Part shown: piece after piece, positions 8,428-17,829 of the stretch | Numbering within the stretch: position 1 is the stretch's first letter | Layout of the letters: each line of letters begins with the position of its first letter | NCBI GenBank assembly: GCA_002507205.1 | Contig: DAZF01000027.1 | Span: 1-64,000, forward strand | Source of the DNA: Methanolobus sp. UBA32 | Lineage (GTDB): Archaea > Halobacteriota > Methanosarcinia > Methanosarcinales > Methanosarcinaceae | Direction of reading: 5' to 3' | Length of the DNA stretch: 64,000 bases | Position numbers and translations under genes: made by a program | Notes under the pieces: model-generated | The model's input: only the letters and a program-made list of their open reading frames with translations | The model's database searches: none | Told to the model about the DNA's origin: nothing

Positions 8428-9196
8428 AACCTATAACAAGATATATGACAGCCTGGAAAGTGTCAATGATGTGGAAAGTGTTGCAGAAAAGTTTTCGCAG
8501 CCTATTGGTACTATCTATTCCATACTTAACCAGAAGACCGTTACAAAGGTCAAGAGAAATTTCTCAAGGGTCAAGAACAACAGTGCCCGCCATTTAAGGC
8601 AGTGGAAGAAAGGCAAGAGTATAACTGAGATCGCAAGGAAAAATGACATACCTGCGACACTGATGGTTTCAATGCTGCTCAAGGAAATGGATATCCCAAA
8701 GAAAGGTTTCATAAGGAATCTGGATGAGTATCCTGACGGCCGTCTCAAAAAAGAGGTTATGGACGCAATGGAGTCTGATATATTTTTTTCCCCGAAGGCA
8801 CATGATCTTCATGCGGAAAAAGGAGAAATGGGGGAATCTCTTCTTGCAACCTGGCTCACAGAAAGGGGACTTACATACAGGTCCGAAAACGACTTGAGGG
8901 CGGAAGGCTTTACAAAAACACCTGACTTCCTGCTGGATGAGCCACTTGATGTTGATGGTGTGCAGGTTTCCTGGATAGAAAGCAAGGCTCTGTTCGGTGA
9001 TGAGAAAGAGCATGCTTATTACATTAAAAAACAGTTCAGGGAATATGAGGAAAACTACGGTATCGGTATGATAGTCTACTGGTACGGTTTCATTGATACC
9101 ATCAGTTACAATGGTAATATCATAAAGGATTTCGAGTTCTTCGCTGATGCCGGGGATATGGTAGAAGAACTTCTGAACTTTAAGACAGATTGGTAA
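8411..9196 (+). CDS. CDIN1 (C15orf41)-like PD-(D/E)XK nuclease with N-terminal HTH repeats
   Basis: The C-terminal half has the signature of the TPD-motif family to which human CDIN1/C15orf41 belongs: TPDF at 170-173, WIESKALFGD at 188-197 and VYWYGF near 223. D172, E190 and K192 fit a PD-(D/E)XK active site, as in Holliday-junction-resolvase-like nucleases. The N-terminal ~100 residues contain two helix-turn-helix-like segments (EKFSQPIGTIYSIL and SITEIARKNDIPATLMVSMLL). At 261 residues it is close to the eukaryotic protein. It starts inside the glycosylase gene with AAGGA 6 bases before the ATG. Function in archaea is not established; a DNA repair role is inferred from the overlap. Confidence 0.82.
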   Translation: MRMDIETYNKIYDSLESVNDVESVAEKFSQPIGTIYSILNQKTVTKVKRNFSRVKNNSARHLRQWKKGKSITEIARKNDIPATLMVSMLLKEMDIPKKGFIRNLDEYPDGRLKKEVMDAMESDIFFSPKAHDLHAEKGEMGESLLATWLTERGLTYRSENDLRAEGFTKTPDFLLDEPLDVDGVQVSWIESKALFGDEKEHAYYIKKQFREYEENYGIGMIVYWYGFIDTISYNGNIIKDFEFFADAGDMVEELLNFKTDW

Positions 9197-9208
9197 TATT
9201 TCCAGCTA

Positions 9209-9427
9209 TCATTCAGTTCTTTTAGGCATGACATTTTTGGTATATACCTGATATACGCCTTCCTCGTCATATATAACCACTTCTTTATTGATGGTGGCAT
9301 GGTTACCGTGTACTACCAGAAAAGGCCACATCTCGTTTGTCTCAGGATCACGCTGGTTCTTCATGTTAAAGATGTCCTGTGAAGTGCTTATTGGCATCCT
9401 GTATAAGTTCTGGGTAATACGAGTCAT
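9209..9427 (-). CDS. Small hypothetical protein
   Basis: A 72-residue protein (MTRITQNLYRMPIS...) with no cysteine or membrane segment. It has a plausible beta-strand pattern near the C-terminus (EVVIYDEEGVYQVYTKNVMP). It converges on the CDIN1-like gene, the stops being 12 bp apart. Codon use looks ordinary and the ORF fills a gap otherwise empty of genes, so it is probably real. I do not recognise the family. Confidence 0.6.
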   Translation of the reverse strand: MTRITQNLYRMPISTSQDIFNMKNQRDPETNEMWPFLVVHGNHATINKEVVIYDEEGVYQVYTKNVMPKRTE

Positions 9428-9636
9428 ATTTACCTGAACACTACCTGTTTATTAATATCTTTCGAGTTGCATCTGTATGAGTTCATCCTCTGTCCGAAAG
9501 GGGACAAAATCCCATGACTTGATTCCTGATTGTATTTTCTTCTTAAGCAAAGATTATAATAGTAACAATTGTCTAAGGTTACTGGCTTTCGGGCACTTTA
9601 ACATTCAATATTATTACTCATAGATCGGTGAAATTA

Positions 9637-11229
9637 ATGGCAGATATTACACATTGGGCAGATGTCATAGCAGACGAGGTGCTGGCAAAGGGCAGGAAAC
9701 ACCTTGTTGCAACCGGCATCACTCCCTCAGGTCATATTCATATTGGTAACATGCGCGAGGTCGTAACCGCAGATGTAGCATACAGGGCTCTTATCGATAA
9801 AGGTGCAGAGGCTGAGTTCATCTATATTGCAGATACCTACGACCCCCTTAGAAAAGTCTACCCTTTCCTGGATGAAAGTTATGCAGAACATGTGGGCAAA
9901 CCCCTTTCAGAGATACCATGCCCATGTGGTGAACATAAGAACTACTCCGAGCACTTCCTCGAACCTTTCCTGGGAGCTCTCGATCATCTGGGAATTCATC
10001 CGAAAGTCTACAGGGCTGATGAACTCTACAAAGAGGGAGTCTATGTTGAAGCTATAAAGCAGGCTCTTGTAAAGAGGGATGAGATTGCAGAGATCCTTCA
10101 GACAAGGTCCGGCAAGACTCCGGTAGAAACCTGGAACCCTTTCAATCCTATCTGCCTTGAATGCGGTAAGGTCAACACTACCATTGTAAAGGGTTTTGAT
10201 CTGGATGCAGAGACTGTGGACTATGATTGTTCATGCGGGCACACTGGAACAGTATCCATGAAGGGTGGCGGCAAACTCACATGGCGTGTGGACTGGCCAG
10301 CCAGGTGGAAGGCACTTGGTGTTTCAGTAGAGCCTTTCGGAAAAGATCACGCTTCAAGAGGTGGTTCATATGATACGGGTCAGGATATTGTTAAAGAAAT
10401 ATTCGGATATGATGCTCCGCATCCAATAGTCTATGAATGGATCATGCTTGGCCAAAAGGGTGCTATGTCATCCTCTACCGGCGTTGTCGTTTCCATTGCA
10501 GACATGCTTAAGGTCGTTCCTCCTGAGGTTCTGCGTTACCTTATCATCCGTACAAAGCCTGAAAAGCATATCAGGTTCGATCCTGCATTACCACTGCTCA
10601 CACTTGTGGACGAGTTCGAACGTCTGCACTCAAGTGACAATACTACATCATACGATAAGAGAATGATAGAACTCTCACATGCTGCAGGACTTTGCCATAC
10701 GGATATCCCGTTCAAGCATATGACCACCATCTATCAGGTTGCAGCAGGCGATTTTGATAAAATCATGAAGATTGTCAAAAGAGCAGGGTACGATACTTCA
10801 AATGAGAGGTGCATACGTGAACTTGTTGACAATGTAGGGAACTGGCTTGAGATGTATGCTCCTGACAATGCAAAGTTCAGTGTACAGGAAGGAATTTCTG
10901 TAAATGCTGCAAATCTGACTCCTTTCCAGAGAGCATTCCTTACCTCATTTTCAGATATACTGGAAAAAAGTGGTGAATTGACAGGTGAGGATTATCATAA
11001 CCTGGTATATTCTTCAAAGGAAGCAGGATCCGAATTGAATACAATGATCGCAGCTGCAATGGCTGTAAGTCCGGAATCACTGGAAGCGAATCCGAAGGAA
11101 CTCTTCAAGGCAGTATACATCTCTGTGCTCGACCAGGCATCAGGTCCAAAGGCTGGCTGGTTCCTTTCCTCACTTGAGAAGGATTTCCTTATCAAACGCT
11201 TCAGGGATGCAGCAGCATACAGACCCTGA
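9637..11229 (+). CDS. lysS: Lysyl-tRNA synthetase, class I
   Basis: It charges tRNA-Lys. This is the class I form typical of most archaea, unrelated to bacterial class II LysRS. The HIGH equivalent is HIHIG at residues 33-37 and the KMSKS equivalent is GAMSSSTG near 280. Zinc-ribbon cysteines appear as CPCGEH and as CLECGK with CSCGHTG. The length of 530 is normal. The ATG was chosen because GGTGA lies about 6 bases upstream; a GTG three codons earlier sits inside that site. A methyltransferase gene starts 2 bp after the stop. About 200 bp upstream is non-coding and probably holds the promoter. Confidence 0.96.
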   Translation: MADITHWADVIADEVLAKGRKHLVATGITPSGHIHIGNMREVVTADVAYRALIDKGAEAEFIYIADTYDPLRKVYPFLDESYAEHVGKPLSEIPCPCGEHKNYSEHFLEPFLGALDHLGIHPKVYRADELYKEGVYVEAIKQALVKRDEIAEILQTRSGKTPVETWNPFNPICLECGKVNTTIVKGFDLDAETVDYDCSCGHTGTVSMKGGGKLTWRVDWPARWKALGVSVEPFGKDHASRGGSYDTGQDIVKEIFGYDAPHPIVYEWIMLGQKGAMSSSTGVVVSIADMLKVVPPEVLRYLIIRTKPEKHIRFDPALPLLTLVDEFERLHSSDNTTSYDKRMIELSHAAGLCHTDIPFKHMTTIYQVAAGDFDKIMKIVKRAGYDTSNERCIRELVDNVGNWLEMYAPDNAKFSVQEGISVNAANLTPFQRAFLTSFSDILEKSGELTGEDYHNLVYSSKEAGSELNTMIAAAMAVSPESLEANPKELFKAVYISVLDQASGPKAGWFLSSLEKDFLIKRFRDAAAYRP

Positions 11230-11231
11230 TC

Positions 11232-11894
11232 ATGGAAAACAGTTCTTTCCCGGGCAATAATCCAAGATCTCATTTCCTTGCCTGGGATGAAGAATACAAA
11301 CATGTGACCTGGGGCGGTCCCAGGTCGATTTCAATGCTTGAAGGATTGATCTCTCCATTTTCCCGTGTGCTGGATCTCGGTTGCGGCAACGGCAGGTTCC
11401 TTCTGCCTCTGTCTCGAAAATATGAGTCTGTGGGTATTGATGTATCATCAACTGCTGTACACAGGGCTCGCTCCTACATCAGTAAGAACAATAGCAAGGA
11501 TGATGCACAGGCAGAATGTCTTGTATCAAGCATAACATCACTTCCTTTTTCTGATAATTCTTTTGATGCTATCCTGTGCCTTGGTGTTGTCCAGCATCTG
11601 ATGGAAGAGGAAAGGCAGATGGCAATAAGTGAGATAAGAAGAGTGATGAAAAGCGGAGCTATTCTCGTCATTGAAGTCTTTGGGACAGAAGATATGAGAT
11701 ATGGTGGCAATGAGATCGAAAAGCACACATTCCGCAGGAAAAGCGGAATCATATACCACTATTTCACAGAAGATGAACTTGCATCCCTGCTCTGTGGATT
11801 TGAGATCATAGAAATGAAGGCAATTGTTTCTGAAAAAAGATTCGGTGGCGAACTACACAAGCGCCACCAGATAAGGGCAATAGCCCGCCTTTAG
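11232..11894 (+). CDS. Class I SAM-dependent methyltransferase
   Basis: A 220-residue Rossmann-fold methyltransferase. Motif I is VLDLGCGNGRFLLPLS near residue 41, followed by VGIDVSSTAVHRA (acidic residue binding the SAM ribose) and the FDAILCLGVVQHL and LVIEVFGTEDM segments of a methyltransferase-11-type domain. It starts 2 bp after lysS and is presumably cotranscribed with it. The substrate cannot be read from the sequence; linkage to lysS suggests, but does not show, a translation-related target. Its 3' end overlaps the convergent BofA-like gene by 4 bp. Confidence 0.85.
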   Translation: MENSSFPGNNPRSHFLAWDEEYKHVTWGGPRSISMLEGLISPFSRVLDLGCGNGRFLLPLSRKYESVGIDVSSTAVHRARSYISKNNSKDDAQAECLVSSITSLPFSDNSFDAILCLGVVQHLMEEERQMAISEIRRVMKSGAILVIEVFGTEDMRYGGNEIEKHTFRRKSGIIYHYFTEDELASLLCGFEIIEMKAIVSEKRFGGELHKRHQIRAIARL

Positions 11895-12136
11895 AATGCA
11901 ATTCCAAGATAATTTAACACTATTATCAGCAGTGCACCTACAACACCTGCAATTGCACAGATCAGGATGACTATCCAGTTGTAAGCAATTTCCAGTCCTA
12001 ACACCAGGTTTGCAATAACGAGCACGATAAGTCCCATGATAGCGTTTATTGCCATGTTCTTTGCAGTCTTTAGTACCTTCCAGAGAAGAATTGCAGCTAT
12101 GATAGCTACGATAAGAATCACTATTTCAGTTACCAT
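11891..12136 (-). CDS. BofA-like small integral membrane protein
   Basis: An 81-residue protein made almost entirely of three hydrophobic helices (IVILIVAIIAAILLW, AIMGLIVLVIANLVLGL, IVILICAIAGVVGALLIIVL). The pattern and the NAIMGLIVLVIANL segment resemble the BofA family, named for a Bacillus sporulation protease inhibitor but widespread in archaea with no known role. The ATG was chosen over two tandem in-frame GTGs because the GTG-GTG-ATC string itself looks like the ribosome site. No obvious operon partner. Confidence 0.75.
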   Translation of the reverse strand: MVTEIVILIVAIIAAILLWKVLKTAKNMAINAIMGLIVLVIANLVLGLEIAYNWIVILICAIAGVVGALLIIVLNYLGIAF

Positions 12137-12186
12137 GATCACCACTTTAATATTACTATGATAAGTATTTAATGATTGCTAAAAAA

Positions 12187-12606
12187 TTAAGGTTTGTTAA
12201 TGCAGTTAAGGAATACGTCTATTTTTTCCTTCATTGAATTACCACTATCATATTCTTTGGTGATGATTCTCTTATCTCCTAGTATCATCGCAGAAACATT
12301 TGCGTCGGGCGTGTGCAAACACAGGACCGGAAGTTCTCTGTGCAATGCGCTGGAGATCTCATAACCTACACCAATCGAAGGGATGCTGACCTCTGCTATC
12401 ACGCAGTGGCTCTTTTCAAGGAATTCCATGTCACGTATGTATATTTCCTGCTCCGTCAGCAGGGACTCGTTCTTTTCAAGTTCCGGGTCAGCCACATGCC
12501 AGCTGAGCACATCATGTCCGCTGTCCTGAAGATAGTTACACATCTCAATGTAGGTGGACAGCATATCCCTGCCCCCTCTTATTGATGCTGAAAGGAATAC
12601 GTTCAT
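12187..12606 (-). CDS. Nucleoside 2-deoxyribosyltransferase-like protein (DNPH1/RCL type)
   Basis: A 139-residue protein of the nucleoside 2-deoxyribosyltransferase fold. The N-terminal MNVFLSASIRGGRD is the substrate-binding start typical of DNPH1-like nucleotide hydrolases, VIAEVSIPSIGVGYEISSAL holds the expected catalytic glutamate region, and LPVLCLH follows. DNPH1 enzymes cleave the N-glycosidic bond of deoxynucleoside 5'-monophosphates as pool sanitisers. The ATG overlaps the stop of the upstream U32 gene (ATGA) and has GGGGAG before it, so translation is coupled. The specific substrate is inferred only. Confidence 0.8.
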   Translation of the reverse strand: MNVFLSASIRGGRDMLSTYIEMCNYLQDSGHDVLSWHVADPELEKNESLLTEQEIYIRDMEFLEKSHCVIAEVSIPSIGVGYEISSALHRELPVLCLHTPDANVSAMILGDKRIITKEYDSGNSMKEKIDVFLNCINKP

Positions 12607-15089
12607 AGTACTCCCCTGTGGTAATGCCCTCTTGTGTGATATTCGCTGATATCGCCGGATTCCCATGCTTGCTTTTTATTTTGACTGAAATAAGAATCAA
12701 TTCCGTCCCTGTAGGCACGTGTGGCTTTTCCCACATGTTCGCTCTTCATGGTCCTCGCATCTATCCTGATTCTTGAAAGACCAGCTTTGATAAGTTGCGG
12801 TACTTCTTCCAGCAGGCATAGTTCCCTTGAGTTGTAGATATGTGTCCTGCAATCCGAATCAGTCTGTACCAGGAATTCATATCCCTTCTCATCGACTATC
12901 TCGAATTTACCGCTCTTGCAATGGGAACCGCAATTGTCCGTATCTCCCATTATGCCACCAATAAGGCAGTGTTCGGATTCCATTACCTGAACGCCGCCAT
13001 GTGCGATGTATTCGCAATTGCCGTATTTTGCTATCTTTGTAATCTGTCCCAGATTCATTTCCGGTGAAAGGGTCACAGTATCCGCACCTTTCTCTGCCAG
13101 GAATTCAAGGGTATGCCGGTTGAATACATTCATGGAACTGTCGGTTACTATTTTCATACCTGAAATTGCTGCTTCCGCAGTCATTCTGAAAACACCGGCA
13201 TTTGCGACTACAATTCCATCAAAGCCGAGTTTTTTTGCCAGTGCTATCCTGTCCCTGAGCTTGTCCATTTCAGCATCTTTCACGACCACAGGTGTGTGAA
13301 GATACAATGGTATCTCCTTCTCTGCAGCAAAACTGATGGCTGAGCACCACTCTTCATTTTCAAAGTCCTTCCCATCGCTATCAAGATATACGATATCTGC
13401 TCCGCCCTTGATTGCAGATGTGAGGGATTTGGAATTGTTAACGCTGACAGAAAGGAGTGTTCTTTCTTCACTGTTCTGCGTTTCAGATTCTTCATTTTCG
13501 TCCACTTCTGCCGGAGCATTATCTGTGACAGGTTTGATGTGTGGCTGTCTTCTGTATTTTTCTATCCGCAGTTTCTCAAGTTCCGATATTGCTTCAGTCC
13601 TTACGTTGTTCAGTTCCTTTATCGGTATGAATGCGTCTTCAGGGATGTCTATTTTGATGTCAGCAGGCTCAAAAACCGTGTTCCCTGTCTTTGAAAGCTG
13701 TTTATCCACATCTTCTGCAGTCGTTGGTCTTTTCTGGGATTTCTCAACAACATAATCGGAAATGACCTTTGAGATGTTGTTGTCATTATCAGAAACTGAG
13801 AGTTCCATTTTCTCTCCGGTATGTGCTTTCAGGCTGATGGATACCGGGATCTTGCGTATTGGTGAAGGGGAAATGAATGAATGCTGTAATCCTTTCATCA
13901 GGGAATCGTCAAGTGTCCTGTAAACGATTGTTCCTGATTTGAGTGCCTGTTCAAAATTAACAGAGATGATGTCGCCCTTTCCTGCGTTCTTTACAGGCAT
14001 GTTATTAATATACATGCCTCTGATTACGGTTCCTGCTTCCCGGTAACCTTCAAAACCGATTCCATCTCCAACTTCAAGTTCCCCACTGAGTTCTATTAAA
14101 ATACTGCTGCGTTTCTGATTGTATCCACTTACTTTTCCAACCACAATTCCCTGATTATGGGGTCTCTGGCGGCTCATAAGCTCTCCTGCAGGGTCGCCTT
14201 TGAAATAAGCTGTTGTGAACTCACGGTTGAAGAGCTGTTCAAGTTGTGTGGATTCTTCTTCAGTTACAAAATAATTGTCAGGATCTTCTGCAAACCGGTC
14301 TATCAGCCGACGGTATATGCTTACTACCCCTGCAACGTATTCGGGGCGCTTCATACGGCCTTCTATTTTGAAAGAATCTATTCCTGCGGTTATGAGTTCA
14401 GGTAATATCCCGGAGGTGTTGAGGTCCTTTGGACTCAAAAGGTAGCTTCCCTCTGTTTTCACTTCCAGACCGTTCTTCAGTAATCTGTATTGCTTGCGGC
14501 ATGGCTGGGCGCAGTAGCCACGGTTTCCGCTTCTGCCTCCTATCAGGCTGCTCATGAGGCACTGGCCGGAGTAGCAGATACAGAGAGCACCGTGTACGAA
14601 AGCCTCAATTTCAGCTCCGGTTTCTGCTTTGATCGTCTTTATCTCGTCAAGTGAGAGTTCCCTGGCAAGAACCACCCTTTTGACACCCATTTCCTTCAGT
14701 AAAAGGACACCTTCGGTGTTGTGAATGGTCATCTGGGTGCTTGCATGCACAGGAAGTGTTGGGACCATTTCCCTTGCAAGTGTCAATAAGCCCATATCCT
14801 GCACTATGATGGCATCTGTGCCCAGCTCATCCAGGGTGTACATGAGTTCCAGGGCCATTTTCATCTCGGTGTCCTTGATGAGTGTGTTCACGGTGACGTA
14901 GACTTTCACTCCCCTGAGGTGGGCGAAGTCAAGTGCTTCCCTGAATACCTCTATGGTGAAATTGCCTGCGTAAGCCCGGGCGCTGAAATCCTTGATCCCA
15001 AGATAGACTGCATCGGCACCGTTCTCTACGGCAGCTATGAGTGATTCCATATTTCCGGCGGGGGCTAAAAGTTCAGGAGTTCTAAGCAT
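12603..15089 (-). CDS. U32-family (RlhA/TrhP-like) protein, long form
   Basis: An 828-residue protein of the U32 peptidase family. The N-terminal TIM-barrel half begins PELLAPAGNMESL and includes GADAVYLGIKDFSARAYAGNF and the cysteine cluster CICYSGQC...GYCAQPC, a probable Fe-S site. Characterised relatives act in prephenate-dependent RNA hydroxylation rather than proteolysis. A central domain resembles the DUF3656 insert. The C-terminal third repeats a U32-like barrel with its own cysteines (HCLIGGIMGDTDNCGSHC). It is followed by the DNPH1-like gene with a 4-base overlap. The modified RNA position is unknown. Confidence 0.85.
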   Translation of the reverse strand: MLRTPELLAPAGNMESLIAAVENGADAVYLGIKDFSARAYAGNFTIEVFREALDFAHLRGVKVYVTVNTLIKDTEMKMALELMYTLDELGTDAIIVQDMGLLTLAREMVPTLPVHASTQMTIHNTEGVLLLKEMGVKRVVLARELSLDEIKTIKAETGAEIEAFVHGALCICYSGQCLMSSLIGGRSGNRGYCAQPCRKQYRLLKNGLEVKTEGSYLLSPKDLNTSGILPELITAGIDSFKIEGRMKRPEYVAGVVSIYRRLIDRFAEDPDNYFVTEEESTQLEQLFNREFTTAYFKGDPAGELMSRQRPHNQGIVVGKVSGYNQKRSSILIELSGELEVGDGIGFEGYREAGTVIRGMYINNMPVKNAGKGDIISVNFEQALKSGTIVYRTLDDSLMKGLQHSFISPSPIRKIPVSISLKAHTGEKMELSVSDNDNNISKVISDYVVEKSQKRPTTAEDVDKQLSKTGNTVFEPADIKIDIPEDAFIPIKELNNVRTEAISELEKLRIEKYRRQPHIKPVTDNAPAEVDENEESETQNSEERTLLSVSVNNSKSLTSAIKGGADIVYLDSDGKDFENEEWCSAISFAAEKEIPLYLHTPVVVKDAEMDKLRDRIALAKKLGFDGIVVANAGVFRMTAEAAISGMKIVTDSSMNVFNRHTLEFLAEKGADTVTLSPEMNLGQITKIAKYGNCEYIAHGGVQVMESEHCLIGGIMGDTDNCGSHCKSGKFEIVDEKGYEFLVQTDSDCRTHIYNSRELCLLEEVPQLIKAGLSRIRIDARTMKSEHVGKATRAYRDGIDSYFSQNKKQAWESGDISEYHTRGHYHRGVL

Positions 15090-15269
15090 GATATTTGCTC
15101 AGATGAGGTTAGAATATATAAAATCCCCCTTCCACAGAGCCACCGATATTTAAGTTCGAATATATACCTTTACAAGTGGCAAATCTAAAAATCATAATTT
15201 TGGTGAGGATTATCATGTGCCTATCAAATATTCATCACCCGATCTTATGAATTTGTGTCAGCAGGGCTC

Positions 15270-15977
15270 TCATTTTTTGACGCACAGGTAGGTTCCCATG
15301 AATCCATCCTGATAATGAGACTTCTCTATCCGGAAGCCTGCTTTTTCAATTAACCCCTCCATTATCCAGTCAAATGTTGAATATTCTTCTTTGATGTGAA
15401 GTTTCATTTCATTGACAATCTCGTCCCCGGCTTCAGGGGGCATATTCTTGAATACCTGTGAGAAATATGAGTCGAAATCCTGTATTCCTGATGAAAATAC
15501 CACATCCTTCAGATAGAACTTTCCACCGTCTTTAAGCATCGAGTTGACATTCCTCAGTGCGATGAGTTTCCAGAAATCCGGAAGATGGTGCAATACAAGC
15601 TGGGTTACCACTGCATCAAATTCCTTTCCGATTGGTTCGAACGTCAGGAATCCTGCGTTTTCAAATTCAATGTTATCCCTGTTCCTTTCCCCTGCTTTCT
15701 TCATAGCAAATTCAAGCATTCCCTGTGAGATATCCAGGGCAAGGACTTTTTTGCAATATCTTGAAAGCTCAATGGAAAATTCACCAGTTCCACATCCGAT
15801 CTCCAGTACATTATCTTCCGGTTGAAGGTCAATGAGCTTCCGCATGGTTTCAGCCTCACCGGCTATGTCCCGGATAGTTCTCATCTTCCTGTCGTAGTTC
15901 CTGACCTCTTCCTCGCTTGCGTAATCAGTTCCTATTTGGATGAATTCATCATAAGACCATTCAGGTAATTCTCTCAT
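15270..15977 (-). CDS. Class I SAM-dependent methyltransferase
   Basis: A 235-residue methyltransferase with motif I VLEIGCGTGEFSIELS, the acidic post-I region VLALDISQGMLEFA, and FDAVVTQLVLHHLPD. It resembles UbiE/methyltransferase-11-type enzymes; the substrate is not predictable. The ATG is preferred to an in-frame GTG three codons earlier because GTGATC, complementary to the 16S 3' end, falls just before it. It stands alone, with about 180 bp of AT-rich sequence downstream and 230 bp upstream. Confidence 0.82.
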   Translation of the reverse strand: MRELPEWSYDEFIQIGTDYASEEEVRNYDRKMRTIRDIAGEAETMRKLIDLQPEDNVLEIGCGTGEFSIELSRYCKKVLALDISQGMLEFAMKKAGERNRDNIEFENAGFLTFEPIGKEFDAVVTQLVLHHLPDFWKLIALRNVNSMLKDGGKFYLKDVVFSSGIQDFDSYFSQVFKNMPPEAGDEIVNEMKLHIKEEYSTFDWIMEGLIEKAGFRIEKSHYQDGFMGTYLCVKK

Positions 15978-16207
15978 AGTGATCACTTCTGCATTACAGG
16001 CTCAATATGTTTCTTGTATATAATCAATTATTGCATCGGTTCAAAAGTTAAATAACAGATTCTATTCACTTACCATTCGCAATTCCTATGGAAATCATAG
16101 TCTGTGAACAGGCTATGGGCACAGGTGAAGACCGAAGGGAATTTGCAGAAAAGTCATTCTGATAAGTGAGAGCTAAAAAAGTAGAAAGTGGAAATATGGA
16201 AAAGAAA

Positions 16208-16513
16208 TTATTTCTTTTCCTTCTTCTTCAGTACATAACTTTTGAGGATATACAAACTTACTACGATTACAATCAGATTATAGAATGCCTGGATTATGGG
16301 TACATATTCATGCTTGAACCATGTGTAGATTATATTATCCACTGTGAAATAGAACTTTAACGCAGAAATGGCAATAATGATGCCCAGCAGTACGAACAGA
16401 CCGCCTTTGAAATAGTCCTCTACAGTTGTATCCTTCTTTTCTTTTGTGTTAACTTTCGGAGATACTATGATATTTTCATCTTTTGTTTCCTTAGTTTCCT
16501 TTTCCTCGTTCAT
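16208..16513 (-). CDS. Small two-helix membrane protein
   Basis: A 101-residue protein: a charged Lys/Glu-rich N-terminal ~35 residues, then two membrane helices (GGLFVLLGIIIAISALKFYF and IIQAFYNLIVIVVSLYIL) and a lysine-rich end. I do not recognise a named family. Its ATG overlaps the stop of the upstream lipoprotein gene (ATGA), so the two are translationally coupled and probably act together at the cell envelope. Confidence 0.75.
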   Translation of the reverse strand: MNEEKETKETKDENIIVSPKVNTKEKKDTTVEDYFKGGLFVLLGIIIAISALKFYFTVDNIIYTWFKHEYVPIIQAFYNLIVIVVSLYILKSYVLKKKEKK

Positions 16514-17472
16514 TGCAATCTCCTCCTTGCTATGTATAGTGCTGAGATGAGCGATATTGCTGCAAAGGTTGCTGTAAAGCCGGGGCTTTCTTCCTCGGCA
16601 GTTTCTTCTGCGTATTCCCGGTCATAGTCTTCTTCGACTACAAAATCAGTGGTATCTATGTCCTTGTTCTGAACCTGTTGATCTCTTTCTATTATCTTTT
16701 CAGGATTCAGCTGAACGTAATCTTCCCCTGTATTGACTATGGTATTACCATCCCATATACTGACCTCGACAATGTAGTTGTAGTTGTCAGGTACCGTGAG
16801 ATTGACACTTCTGATAATGGTATCTTCAGGTTCTATTTCACCTGAACTGATCCACTTCTTGTCTGCAATGAGTCGTGCATCCATTTCCCTGGCTTTGACG
16901 AGTATGCGGTAATCCTCTGTGGTTTCCACACCTTCGTTCTTCAGGTAGATGTCATTTTCAATAACAACTCCTTTAGAACTTGCTTCCCTTGCTATGAAAT
17001 CAATGCCTTCTATCTGCATACCAGTTTCCTGCGTATCAGTTGGCAGATTCTCCAGTCCGGATAGCGTAATCCATCTGTCGTATCCAATTTCCCCATCATT
17101 GATAATGGCTGCAATAATGCGATAACTGCCACTTTTAGGAAGACGTATCTTTTGATTTACCATTTTGGTTTGATACTCTTTTATAGGTCCGATATCTTCT
17201 TCCTGTTTCAGTTCCAGCAAACCGGTCCGCTCGTTGAATACTTTGAGCATAACGGTTGAATTGCCGTTGCTGTCAGCTCCCCGGTTTTCGACGTACGTGG
17301 TCACATTGAACCATGCATAGGTGCTTTTGACACTATCTTTGGATATTTCGATGTCTGATATTATCAGTCTTGTTTCTTCATCGAACTCACGCAGGCATCC
17401 GCCGGATGCTGCGAAAGATGTGACAATGAGTAAAATAAGGATGAAACTGGTTTTGTTGTATTTCTTTGTCAT
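16510..17472 (-). CDS. Secreted lipoprotein with PGF-CTERM-like tail (DUF7490-like)
   Basis: A 320-residue exported protein. The N-terminus has a hydrophobic signal (FILILLIVTSFA) and the lipobox-like ASGGC. The middle carries two beta-sandwich repeats typical of surface proteins (VTTYVENRGADSNGNSTVMLKV and DIYLKNEGVETTEDYRILVKA). After an acidic linker the C-terminus reads SPGFTATFAAISLISALYIARRR. That is a PGF motif, a membrane helix and a basic end, like archaeosortase (PGF-CTERM) substrates. Having both a lipobox and a sorting tail is unusual. The ATG was chosen over a GTG five codons earlier because GTGGG lies before it. The DUF7490 assignment is tentative. Confidence 0.75.
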   Translation of the reverse strand: MTKKYNKTSFILILLIVTSFAASGGCLREFDEETRLIISDIEISKDSVKSTYAWFNVTTYVENRGADSNGNSTVMLKVFNERTGLLELKQEEDIGPIKEYQTKMVNQKIRLPKSGSYRIIAAIINDGEIGYDRWITLSGLENLPTDTQETGMQIEGIDFIAREASSKGVVIENDIYLKNEGVETTEDYRILVKAREMDARLIADKKWISSGEIEPEDTIIRSVNLTVPDNYNYIVEVSIWDGNTIVNTGEDYVQLNPEKIIERDQQVQNKDIDTTDFVVEEDYDREYAEETAEEESPGFTATFAAISLISALYIARRRLQ

Positions 17473-17829
17473 GTATTTCCCACTCACAATGATATTACAA
17501 AAAGGTACTATATAAATATTATTGGCACATGTGCTAAAAAATAGGACAAGACATGGATTGATTGTTTTGTAGTACGTACTATAAAACTATCCATGATAAT
17601 CTAATTTATTCACAGAAATTTTGATAAAACACAGACATAAGTCTTGATTATTTCCTTATTCAGATTTTTTCAATTTAGGTCTACAAACAATACTTCTGAA
17701 CATATAATGATTAGAGGCTGGAATAAGTATTGAAGGGTATTTTAAAAGAAGAAGGCATCCAAAAAAGTTACAAAAAGTTAAATAGGTCCATAATAGTCTC
17801 TACCTAGCATAAAGGAGCGCGTAGTAATA
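17473..17829. other. AT-rich intergenic region, divergent promoters
   Basis: No gene is visible. The stretch separates two divergent genes and is strongly AT-rich, with TATA-like words on both strands (for example TATATAAATATTATTGG near 17510). It should contain promoters for the lipoprotein operon and the CDF transporter. GTTACAAAAAGTTAAATAGG near 17770-17790 is the likely leader of the transporter. Confidence 0.5.

Noticed and set aside
16088-16162. 24-codon ORF beginning MEIIVCEQAMGTGEDRREF
   Set aside because: Lacks a ribosome site and is too short to support; could be a fragment but no parent protein is recognised.
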